NCBI GenBank assembly: GCA_963756515.1
Contig: CAVWNV010000007.1
Coordinates: forward strand, 496,001-560,000
Reading direction: 5' to 3'
Source: Bog-756 sp963756515
Lineage (GTDB): Bacteria > Actinomycetota > Acidimicrobiia > Acidimicrobiales > RAAP-2
DNA: 64,000 nt
In this document: positions 1 through 7,112 of the stretch, in pieces
How the letters are laid out: each line of letters starts with the position of its first letter
How positions within the stretch are numbered: position 1 is the stretch's first letter
Position numbers and translations under genes: made by a program
The notes under the pieces: model-generated
Seen by the model: only the letters and a program-made list of their open reading frames with translations
The model's database searches: none
What the model was told of the DNA's origin: nothing

Positions 1-282
1 ATGCGCACCCCGCAGGGAACCTGGGTCCGGGCCCGCAAACTCGACAACACCCACATGTGCCCCTATGGCGCGGCCCGGTTCGGCGCGCTGGTCACCGAGG
101 AGCTCACCCCGATCCTCGGCCTGGCCCAGGAGAAGCCGGGGTGGGAGTTCGGATCGTGGACCCGGGACCCGCGCTACGACGACCCGCCGGGGGCCTGCCC
201 CGATGACCAGCCACCGGCCGGCTATCGGGGCATCCGGGTCCCCGACGTCCCCAGCCGCTCAGCGGCGGGGATCCCCCCGTGA
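1..282 (+). CDS. C-terminal end of an SGNH-type hydrolase/acyltransferase (partial)
   Basis: The frame is open from the first base and ends in TGA at 280-282. An ATG lies at position 1, but the product is probably only the tail of a longer protein cut by the window edge. Residues 16-22 read LDNTHMC; the D-x-x-H followed by C-P-x-G-A-A-R resembles the last SGNH catalytic block (catalytic Asp and His) found in SGNH esterases and in C-terminal domains of membrane acyltransferases. The last 45 residues are Pro/Gly/Asp-rich and look like a disordered tail. The 3' end overlaps the convergent SDR gene by 24 bp. The family call rests on one short motif. Confidence 0.45.
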   Translation: MRTPQGTWVRARKLDNTHMCPYGAARFGALVTEELTPILGLAQEKPGWEFGSWTRDPRYDDPPGACPDDQPPAGYRGIRVPDVPSRSAAGIPP

Positions 283-1005
283 CCCGCCGGTGGGGTCGAT
301 CGGGCTGTGAAGTGAGAGTCCACCGTCGCACTCGATGATCTGGCCGGTGACCCAGTGCATCCCGTGCACGGCCACCACGGCCTCGGCGATGTCCTCGGGT
401 CGGCCGATTCGGCCGAGGGCGGTGCGGCCGGCCACCCCGGTGAGCCAGGCTCCATCCCGTGGCGCCGGGCCGAGCATCGGAGTGTCGGTCACCCCCGGAG
501 CGACGGCGTTGACCCGGACGGCCGGGGCCCACTCGCTGGCGGCCACCCGCACCACCATGTCCAGTGCGGCCTTGGACGCGCAGTAGAGGCCCATGGTCCG
601 GTCGACCAGTCGGGCGCTCACGCTCGAGACGGCCACGATGGATCCGCCGCCATCGCCGCCATCACCGCCGTGCATGGTGGCGGCCAGACCCCGCATGGCC
701 AACCACACCCCTTTGGCATTGACCGCCATCACCCGGTCCCACTCCGTGGCGTCGACGTCAGCCAACCGGCCACTGTGGCCGATTCCGGCCGTCACCGTCA
801 CCTGGGCCGGCACGCCGATCCGATCCACCGTGGCCGCCACCGCCGCGGCGACCTGATCGGTGTCGGTGATGTCGCAGCGGATGTCGGCGTCACCGGCCCG
901 GTCCCACACCACCACATCGATCCCGTCGGAGCGGTATCGGTCGGTCACCGCCGCGCCGATGCCCGACGCGCCGCCCACCACCACCGCCGGTCCGACCGCG
1001 GTCAT
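259..1005 (-). CDS. Short-chain dehydrogenase/reductase (SDR)
   Basis: A 248-residue classical SDR, a usual length for the family. The Rossmann glycine motif GGASGIG is at residues 11-17, the structural Asn at 96 (VNAKG), Ser at 127-128 and the catalytic Y141-x3-K145 pair (YCASK). A C-terminal RIGRPEDIAEAV stretch and an ECDGG-type substrate-loop end are present. It should be a cytosolic NAD(P)-dependent oxidoreductase acting on an alcohol or ketone; the substrate cannot be read from the sequence. A GGDGGDGGG insertion near residue 113 is a low-complexity expansion in a surface loop. It is transcribed away from the downstream VOC/monooxygenase pair, with 235 bp of divergent control region between them. 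Confidence 0.85.
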   Translation of the reverse strand: MTAVGPAVVVGGASGIGAAVTDRYRSDGIDVVVWDRAGDADIRCDITDTDQVAAAVAATVDRIGVPAQVTVTAGIGHSGRLADVDATEWDRVMAVNAKGVWLAMRGLAATMHGGDGGDGGGSIVAVSSVSARLVDRTMGLYCASKAALDMVVRVAASEWAPAVRVNAVAPGVTDTPMLGPAPRDGAWLTGVAGRTALGRIGRPEDIAEAVVAVHGMHWVTGQIIECDGGLSLHSPIDPTGGSRGDPRR

Positions 1006-1240
1006 GCCGTCGCCTGCGGCGTGGTCGACCTGATCGGGGACCAGCGGGACGACGCGGGGTGGCTCGGGGCGGTGGCACGGGGGACGGCTGGCACGGTCGA
1101 GGCTCCTGCCGGTGGTGGGTGTGGATGACGAGTAGAAACTAGATGATCGCGGCCGGGCCGCCCCGGGGACCGCACCCGGGCCGGTCCGATGTCGCCGCCG
1201 GCCCGACCGCGGGCCGGGCGTCGATCCGGGAGGTGCAGCG

Positions 1241-1693
1241 GTGACGGTGGTACATCACTCGGCCATCTGCGTGGCCGACGTGGACGAGAGCCTGCGATTC
1301 TGGCGCGACGGCCTGGGTTTCGTCGTGCTGATGGACGAGCGGTTCGACGGCGACTGGCCGTCGCTGCTGGAGGCCCCGTCCACCTCGCTCCGGGCTGTGT
1401 TCCTCGGCCGACCGGACCGGGCCGACGCCGGCATCGTGGAGCTGGTGGGCCTGGGCCCCGTGCCCGACGGACCACCGGCGACGCCGCCGGCCCACGGATT
1501 CCTCCTCCTGTCGGTGATCACCGACGTGGAGGCGGCCCTGGACCGACTGGCCCGATTGGGCCTGGGCGGCGCGCCGAGGCGGGTGACGGTGGCGGGGGTG
1601 GCGATGGCGGTGGTCCGCGATCCCGACGGGGTGCAGGTGGAGCTGGTCGACTCCGGGGCGTCGGCCAATCTCGAGCGCCTCGCCTCGACGTGA
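1241..1693 (+). CDS. VOC superfamily (glyoxalase/dioxygenase-like) protein
   Basis: A 150-residue protein with the paired beta-alpha-beta-beta-beta layout of vicinal-oxygen-chelate proteins. It starts HHSAICVADVDESLRFW, whose His at 5/6 is a usual metal ligand, and ends with DPDGVQVELVD, whose Glu is the typical last ligand. The GTG start at 1241 follows a GGGAGGTG ribosome site about 6 nt upstream. Its stop overlaps the next gene's GTG start by 4 bp (GTGA, 1690-1693), so the two are probably translated together. Candidate roles are isomerase, lyase or extradiol-type chemistry on the substrate of the following monooxygenase. The family is clear; the reaction is not. Confidence 0.8.
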   Translation: MTVVHHSAICVADVDESLRFWRDGLGFVVLMDERFDGDWPSLLEAPSTSLRAVFLGRPDRADAGIVELVGLGPVPDGPPATPPAHGFLLLSVITDVEAALDRLARLGLGGAPRRVTVAGVAMAVVRDPDGVQVELVDSGASANLERLAST

Positions 1694-3153
1694 GGGTGAA
1701 GCCGACCGTCGCCGTCCTCGGCGCCGGCGCCGGCGGCATCGCCATGGGCATCCGACTCCAACGGGCCGGGTACCGGTACACCATCTACGAGCAGTCCGAC
1801 GGTGTCGGGGGCACCTGGCGCGACAACACGTATCCCGGCGCGGCCTGTGACGTGCCCTCCCACCTCTACTCGTACTCCTTCGACCTCAACCCCTGGTGGA
1901 GTCGCACCTATGCCACCCAGCCCGAGATCCTGGCCTACCTGGAGCGGTGCACCGACCGTCACGGGGTCCGGCCCCACGTCCGGACGGACACCTCGATCAC
2001 CGAGGCCCGGTGGGACGAGTCGGACCAGGAGTGGATGCTGACGGCGGCGACGGGGGAGCGCTTCCGGGCCCAGGTGGTGGTGAGTGCCCTCGGCATGCTC
2101 AACGTGCCGCATGTGCCCGCCATCCCGGGGGCCGAGCGGTTTCGCGGCCGGTCCTTCCACTCCGCCCGCTGGGACCACTCGGCCCCGCTGGCCGGCCAGC
2201 GGGTGGCCTCGATCGGAACCGGGGCCAGTGCCATCCAGTACGTGCCCGCCATCGCCCCCGACGTCGACCATCTCACGGTGTTCCAGCGCACCCCCATCTG
2301 GATCACACCCCGATTGGACGTCCCCTTCGGCCCCGAGGAGCAGCGCCGGTTCGCCCGCATCCCCCTGGCGGCGCGCCGGGAGCGTTGGAGGATCTGGCTG
2401 ACGTACCAGCGATCGAACTTCCGGGCCGACTCCGAGCAGACCACCATGATGACGGAGCTGTCCCGTTCCTATCTGGCCCGCAAAGTCGGGGACCCGGCCC
2501 TCCGGGAGGCGCTCACCCCCGACTACCCGGTCGGGTGCAAGCGCCCGCTCATCTCGCGGCAGTGGTTCCCGGCCCTCAACCGGCCCAACGTCAGACTCGT
2601 CACCCAACCGGTCACCGAGATCACCGAGCACGGTCTGCGCACCGCCGACGGGGAGCACCACCGGGTGGACACCATCATCTACGGGACCGGGTTCGTGGCC
2701 AACGAGTTCCTGTCCACCATCGACGTCGTCGGCGTGGACGGCCGCCATCTCCGCCACGACTGGCGGGACGGGGCCGAGGCCTTCCTCGGGATCTCGGTGA
2801 CGGGCTACCCGAACTTCTTCATGCTGTACGGCCCGAACACCAACGGCGTGAACTCGATCCTCTTCTTCCACGAGGCCCAGAGTCACTACGTCATGGGAGC
2901 GCTCCGGGCCATGGGCCACCTCGGGATCGGAGCCGTCGACGTCCGGCGCCGGGCCATGACCTCGTACAACCGCCGGATCCAGTCGGCTATGCAGGGGACG
3001 GTCTGGCTGTCGGGCTGCTCCAACTACTTCAGGGCGCCCTCGGGCAAGGTGGTCACCCAGCTTCCCTACAGCGGGGGGCGGTACTGGCTGCGGACGCGTC
3101 TGTTCCCCCTCTGGCGCTACCGGACGACCCGACGGCTCGCCCCGCCGTCCTGA
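1690..3153 (+). CDS. Flavin-containing (Baeyer-Villiger-type) monooxygenase
   Basis: A 487-residue FAD/NADPH monooxygenase. The FAD-binding motif GAGAGG is at residues 11-16, the GTGASAIQ NADPH motif lies near residue 175, and between them sits FRGRSFHSARWD, a variant of the Baeyer-Villiger fingerprint F-x-G-x-x-x-H-x-x-x-W-(P/D). IYGTGF near the C-terminal third and GPNTNG are also typical. It should insert oxygen into a ketone (ester or lactone product) or oxidise a soft heteroatom, in the cytosol. The chosen GTG at 1690 overlaps the stop of the VOC gene; another GTG two codons later is possible. The pair suggests degradation of a cyclic or aromatic ketone, which is inference. Confidence 0.85.
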   Translation: MRVKPTVAVLGAGAGGIAMGIRLQRAGYRYTIYEQSDGVGGTWRDNTYPGAACDVPSHLYSYSFDLNPWWSRTYATQPEILAYLERCTDRHGVRPHVRTDTSITEARWDESDQEWMLTAATGERFRAQVVVSALGMLNVPHVPAIPGAERFRGRSFHSARWDHSAPLAGQRVASIGTGASAIQYVPAIAPDVDHLTVFQRTPIWITPRLDVPFGPEEQRRFARIPLAARRERWRIWLTYQRSNFRADSEQTTMMTELSRSYLARKVGDPALREALTPDYPVGCKRPLISRQWFPALNRPNVRLVTQPVTEITEHGLRTADGEHHRVDTIIYGTGFVANEFLSTIDVVGVDGRHLRHDWRDGAEAFLGISVTGYPNFFMLYGPNTNGVNSILFFHEAQSHYVMGALRAMGHLGIGAVDVRRRAMTSYNRRIQSAMQGTVWLSGCSNYFRAPSGKVVTQLPYSGGRYWLRTRLFPLWRYRTTRRLAPPS

Positions 3154-3156
3154 TCC

Positions 3157-4143
3157 CTAGGGCAGGATCCCGTCGATCTCGTCGAGCTCCTCGGACGAGA
3201 AGGCCAGGGAGTCGAGCGTGGCCACGTTCTGTTCCAGCTGGGCCAGGCTGCTGGCGCCGATCAGCGTCGAGGTGACCCGCTGGTCCCGGACCGTCCACGC
3301 CAGGGCCATCTGGGCCAGCGACTGGCCGCGTCGCCGGGCCACGGCGTCGAGGGACCGCACGCGGTCCAGGGTCTCCTCGGTCAGGAACCCCTTGTCGAGG
3401 GTTCCGGGCTGGCTGGCCCGCGAGCCCTCGGGGATGCCGTCGAGGTAGCGGTCGGTCAGGAGCCCCTGGGCCAGGGGCGAGAAGACGATGCAGCCGATGT
3501 CGAGCCGGCCGAAGGTCTCGAGCAGCCCGTGCTCGATCCAGCGGTTGAACATCGAGTAGGGCGGTTGATGGATGAGTAGGGGAGTGCCCAGGCGGTCCAG
3601 GATCTCGGCCGCCTCCACCGTCTGGTCCGGGGGATAGGAGGAGATCCCGACGTAGAGGGTCTTGCCCTGGCGCACGGCGGTGTCGAGCGCCCCCATGGTC
3701 TCCTCCAGCGGGGTGTCGGGGTCGAAGCGGTGGGAGTAGAAGATGTCGACGTACTCGACGCCCATGCGGCCGAGGCTGGCGTCGAGGCTGGCCAACATGT
3801 ACTTCCGCGAGCCGCCGTCGCCGTAGGGACCGGGCCACATGTCGTAGCCGGCTTTGGTGGAGAGGATGAGCTCGTCCCGGTAGGGGGCGAGGGCGCCGTT
3901 CAGCACCTTTCCCACGTTGGCCTCGGCCGACCCGTACGGCGGCCCGTAGTTGTTGGCCAGGTCGAAGTGGGTGATGCCGAGGTCGAAGGCCCGGGTCAGC
4001 ATGGCCTCGATCTCGTCTGCGGGTCGGGCGTCCCCGAAGTTCTGCCACACACCCAGCGAGACCAGGGGCAGCGTGATCCCGCTGCGTCCGCACCGCCGGT
4101 ACTGCATCTGGTCGTAACGTTCCTCGGAGGGCAGGTAGGTCAT
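3157..4143 (-). CDS. Aldo/keto reductase (YghZ/MgrA-like)
   Basis: A 328-residue TIM-barrel NADPH reductase. The catalytic tetrad is visible as D61 and Y66 (HFDLANNYG), K97 (STKAGY) and H138 (YSHRFDP). The stretches GISSY and SPLAQGLLTDRY match the group that includes E. coli YghZ (glyceraldehyde-3-phosphate/methylglyoxal reductase) and potassium-channel beta subunits. The ATG at 4143 gives the usual N-terminus (MQYRRCGRSG near residue 13); an upstream in-frame extension looks non-coding. It is convergent with the monooxygenase (3 bp gap) and divergent from the SDR at 4221. A likely role is detoxification of reactive aldehydes. Confidence 0.88.
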   Translation of the reverse strand: MTYLPSEERYDQMQYRRCGRSGITLPLVSLGVWQNFGDARPADEIEAMLTRAFDLGITHFDLANNYGPPYGSAEANVGKVLNGALAPYRDELILSTKAGYDMWPGPYGDGGSRKYMLASLDASLGRMGVEYVDIFYSHRFDPDTPLEETMGALDTAVRQGKTLYVGISSYPPDQTVEAAEILDRLGTPLLIHQPPYSMFNRWIEHGLLETFGRLDIGCIVFSPLAQGLLTDRYLDGIPEGSRASQPGTLDKGFLTEETLDRVRSLDAVARRRGQSLAQMALAWTVRDQRVTSTLIGASSLAQLEQNVATLDSLAFSSEELDEIDGILP

Positions 4144-4207
4144 GGCCCCACGGTAGATGACGCGTCCGCGGACCGTCCCGGGCGGTCCGTCCCCGCCCGG
4201 TTTCCCG

Positions 4208-4213
4208 TAGGGT
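4208..4213 (+). promoter_or_regulatory. Candidate -10 box of a leaderless promoter
   Basis: TAGGGT lies 7 nt before the ATG at 4221, so transcription would begin at or next to the start codon. No Shine-Dalgarno sequence precedes this ATG, consistent with a leaderless mRNA. Confidence 0.4.
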
Positions 4214-4220
4214 GCCGTCC

Positions 4221-5162
4221 ATGGCTCCATGGACCGTCGACGACATCCCCGACCTCACCGGACGCACCGCCGTCGTGACCGGGGCCAACAGCGGTATCGG
4301 CTTCGAGTCGGCCCTGGCCCTGGCCCGGGCCGGCGCCGAGGTGGTCCTGGCCTGCCGGGACCAGACCAAGGGTGCCGACGCGCTGGACCGCATCCTCCGG
4401 ACGGTCCCCTCCGCCGACGTGGCCCTCGAACCGCTGGACCTGGCCGATCTGTCCTCCGTGGCGGCCTTCGCCCGTCGCTTCGGTGCCGGTCACGACGGAC
4501 TCGACATCCTGCTCAACAACGCCGGGGTGATGGCCATCCCCCGTCGCCACACCGCCGACGGTTTCGAGATGCAGTTCGGCACCAACCACCTCGGTCACTT
4601 CGCCTTGACCGGCGGTGTGCTCGAACGTCTCCTGGCCCGTCCCGGGGCCCGGGTGGTCACCGTCACCAGTTCCGTGGCCCAGATGGGCCGCATGCACTTC
4701 GACGACCTCCAGGGCACCGGCCGGTACGGCAAATGGAGCGCCTACGCCCAGGCCAAGTTGGCCAACCAGCTCTTCACGCTGGAGCTCGACCGGCGGTCGG
4801 CCGGTTCCGGCTCCTCCCTCGTCAGCGTGGCGGCCCACCCGGGCTATGCCGCCACGAACCTGCAGGGGGTCGGCCCGAGGATGACCGGCTCAGGGCTCAT
4901 GGAGCGGGCCACGGCGTTGGGGAACACGCTGATCGCCCAGTCGCCGGCCGACGGGGCCCTGCCCAGCCTCTTCGCGGCCACGGCCCCCGGGGTCGTCGGC
5001 GGCCGGTACTTCGGACCCGACCGACTGTTCGGCATGCGCGGCCACCCGAAGGAGGTGGCGTTCGTCCGCGCCGCCCGTGATCCCGCCGCCGCCCGGCGCC
5101 TGTGGGACGTGTCCGAGGAGCTGACCGCTGTCCGGTTCGGCGCCCTCGACACCGCGACCTGA
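4221..5162 (+). CDS. SDR oxidoreductase, retinol-dehydrogenase/protochlorophyllide-reductase-like
   Basis: A 313-residue extended-length SDR of the group often annotated as 'oxidoreductase' in actinobacteria. The N-terminus WTVDDIPDLTGRTAVVTG is characteristic. TGANSGIG is at residues 20-27, NNAG at 99-102, the catalytic Ser at 150-151, Y175 and K179. The substrate is unknown; homologues are annotated as retinol dehydrogenase-like, but a bacterial role in lipid or polyketide reduction is more plausible. The ATG at 4221 was preferred over the upstream GTG at 4212 because it fits the conserved N-terminus and the leaderless promoter spacing. It is divergent from the aldo/keto reductase. Confidence 0.85.
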   Translation: MAPWTVDDIPDLTGRTAVVTGANSGIGFESALALARAGAEVVLACRDQTKGADALDRILRTVPSADVALEPLDLADLSSVAAFARRFGAGHDGLDILLNNAGVMAIPRRHTADGFEMQFGTNHLGHFALTGGVLERLLARPGARVVTVTSSVAQMGRMHFDDLQGTGRYGKWSAYAQAKLANQLFTLELDRRSAGSGSSLVSVAAHPGYAATNLQGVGPRMTGSGLMERATALGNTLIAQSPADGALPSLFAATAPGVVGGRYFGPDRLFGMRGHPKEVAFVRAARDPAAARRLWDVSEELTAVRFGALDTAT

Positions 5163-5178
5163 ACCTGTACCTGAGCTA

Positions 5179-6381
5179 CTAGGCCGCCTTCTCCAGAATG
5201 TGGACGCCGCACGCCGAGCCCAGTCCGATGACGTGGGTGAGGCCCACCTTGGCTCCGGGGATCTGCCGGTCGCCGGCCTCGCCCCGCAGGTGGGTGGCCA
5301 CCTCCCACACGTTGGCGATCCCGGTGGCGGCGATGGGATGGCCCTTGGACTCGAGGCCGCCGGACACGTTGACCGGGGTGGCCCCGTCCCGCCAGGTGGC
5401 GCCGGAGTTGAAGAAGTCGGCCGCGCCCCCCACCTCGCACAGTCCGAGGTTGTCGTAGTGGACCAGTTCGGCGGTGGCGAAGCAGTCGTGTAGCTCCACC
5501 AGATCGAGGTCGGCCGGACCGACGCCGGCCTGCTCGTAGGCCTGGGTGGCGGCGTTCCGGGTCAGGGTGTTGACGTCGGGAAGGATCTGGCACGCCTCTT
5601 CCCACGGGTCGGTGGTGAGGACGGAGGCGGAGATCTTGACCGCCCGCTTCTGCTGCTCGAGGGACAGGGTCTTCAGCTTGGCTCCGCTGACCACCACCGC
5701 CGCCGCCGCTCCGTCGCAGTTGGCCGAGCACATGGGCCGGGTGTTGGGGTAGGCGATCATGACATCACCCATGATCTCCTCGAGGCTCATCTTCTTGGTG
5801 TAGGCGGCCAGGGGGTTGAGGGTCGAGTGGGCATGGTTCTTCTCGGAGATCCGGGCGAAGAGCTCGAAGCTGGTGCCCCCGTAGCGGTGTCCGTACTCCA
5901 TGCCGATCTGGGCGAAGACGCCGGGCATGATCTCCGTGCCGATGCGGCCGTCGACCGGGGCCACCGCCCCGTAGCGTCCGGACGGGGTCCACGTAGCCGA
6001 GTCCTCCTTGCGGTTCCCACCCGAGAGGAGCCCGGCGCCGGACAGCTTCTCCACCCCGAAGGCCAGGCCCATGTCGGCTTCGCCCGCCTTGACGGCCATG
6101 CAGGCCACCCGGAGCGCGGTGGCCCCGGTGGCGCAGGCGTTGGCCACGTTGAACACCGGGATGCCGGTCTGGCCCAGCTGCTTCTGCAGCTGTTGGCCGA
6201 TGCCGGCGTTGGCCGCCATGAGGTTGCCGGCCCCGATCACCCCCATGTCGCCCATCTCGACGCCGCCGTCGGCCAGGGCCCCGAGCACGGCCTCCGAGGC
6301 CAGGTCGACCAGGTCGAGGTCGGGGTGCTTTCCGAATTTGGTCATGTGGATCCCCAGGATCCACAGGTCGTCCGATGCCAT
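5179..6381 (-). CDS. Thiolase-family acyltransferase (SCP-x/lipid-transfer-protein type)
   Basis: A 400-residue thiolase-fold protein. The nucleophilic Cys is C83 (NACATGA), followed by VELHDCF, then H348 in SKGHPIAATG and C391 in GSACG, which are the catalytic residues of the family. It resembles the SCP-x thiolases and actinobacterial steroid or lipid thiolases more than biosynthetic acetoacetyl-CoA thiolase. The next gene, 28 bp upstream on the same strand, encodes a zinc-ribbon/OB-fold protein of the DUF35 type. That pairing is known in actinobacterial steroid side-chain degradation, where the two proteins form a complex. I infer CoA-ester beta-oxidation or an aldol/thiolytic step on a bulky lipid. 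Confidence 0.87.
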   Translation of the reverse strand: MASDDLWILGIHMTKFGKHPDLDLVDLASEAVLGALADGGVEMGDMGVIGAGNLMAANAGIGQQLQKQLGQTGIPVFNVANACATGATALRVACMAVKAGEADMGLAFGVEKLSGAGLLSGGNRKEDSATWTPSGRYGAVAPVDGRIGTEIMPGVFAQIGMEYGHRYGGTSFELFARISEKNHAHSTLNPLAAYTKKMSLEEIMGDVMIAYPNTRPMCSANCDGAAAAVVVSGAKLKTLSLEQQKRAVKISASVLTTDPWEEACQILPDVNTLTRNAATQAYEQAGVGPADLDLVELHDCFATAELVHYDNLGLCEVGGAADFFNSGATWRDGATPVNVSGGLESKGHPIAATGIANVWEVATHLRGEAGDRQIPGAKVGLTHVIGLGSACGVHILEKAA

Positions 6382-6409
6382 GTCGCTCAGCCTCTCTCTT
6401 CGTACTCTG

Positions 6410-6808
6410 CTAGCTGCCGACGGGTTCGAAGCCGAACCCGACCGCTTCGGTACCGCTTTCGTCCGTGCCGATGACCTCGGTGGCCAGCTGCACCTTCATG
6501 CCCAGGCTGACGTGGTCCGGATCGGGGGTCACGTTGATGAGGTTGGCCCGCACGCTGGTGCCCTCGCAGTCCACCAGGGCCGCCACGTAGGGGACCGGGA
6601 CCCCGGGGGCGGCGAAGGCCACGATGGTGAAGGCGTGGACCTCTCCGGTGGTGGCCACGTCGGCCTTGGTGAATTCGGTCTTGCCACAGTGGGCACAGGC
6701 GTTCCGGCGATCGAAGAACCTGGCTCCACAGCTGGTGCACTCGTTGGCGACCAGATGCGGTCGATCCCCCAACACCAGGTAGTCGACCAGCGGAATCTGC
6801 TCGGCCAT
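6410..6808 (-). CDS. Zinc-ribbon/OB-fold acyl-CoA-associated protein (DUF35)
   Basis: A 132-residue two-domain protein. A rubredoxin-like zinc ribbon has C24-x2-C27 and C38-x2-C41, followed by an OB-fold (about residues 52-125). Proteins of this type (for example ChsH2 and the partners of SCP-x thiolases) bind CoA esters and assemble with a thiolase or hydratase partner. It lies immediately upstream of the thiolase with a short gap, so they are probably co-transcribed and form a complex. The ATG at 6808 (MAEQIPLVDY) was chosen over an upstream in-frame start at 6832 because the conserved domain begins there. Confidence 0.82.
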   Translation of the reverse strand: MAEQIPLVDYLVLGDRPHLVANECTSCGARFFDRRNACAHCGKTEFTKADVATTGEVHAFTIVAFAAPGVPVPYVAALVDCEGTSVRANLINVTPDPDHVSLGMKVQLATEVIGTDESGTEAVGFGFEPVGS

Positions 6809-7112
6809 GTCCCCCACTCTCTCTTCCCTCACGTCGTACCGTCGTCGCCAGCACCCTAACCGTCGCCGGCACCCTACCGGTCGTGCGAATTCGGGCGCTA
6901 GTTGGGCGGTCCGTGCCCTGCTCGTGAATCACCCGGGATGGGTGACGAATTGCCGGCTCCCGGGTGGGAGGGTGTCGGCAGGGTCGGCTCCTGGTGCGTC
7001 CGGGACAGCGTCGAGACGGGGCGCCCGACCTTGGACCCGGTCGGACAGCAGTCCGCTCGGACCGTCCCCGGGTGGGGAGCCCCGGTACAGCCAGTCCGAA
7101 CAGGAGAGCGCC
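6809..7112. promoter_or_regulatory. Divergent intergenic region with a TCACCC/GGGTGA palindrome
   Basis: About 300 bp between the zinc-ribbon gene (minus) and the sulfatase (plus), without a convincing gene. At 6928-6945 it holds ATCACCC-N5-GGGTGA, whose TCACCC and GGGTGA arms are perfectly complementary. It resembles the recurrent ATCACCC-N4-GGGATGA motif found at 13.7-33.2 kb. It lies about 170 bp upstream of the sulfatase ATG. CAGGAGAG just before 7113 is the sulfatase ribosome-binding site. Confidence 0.4.
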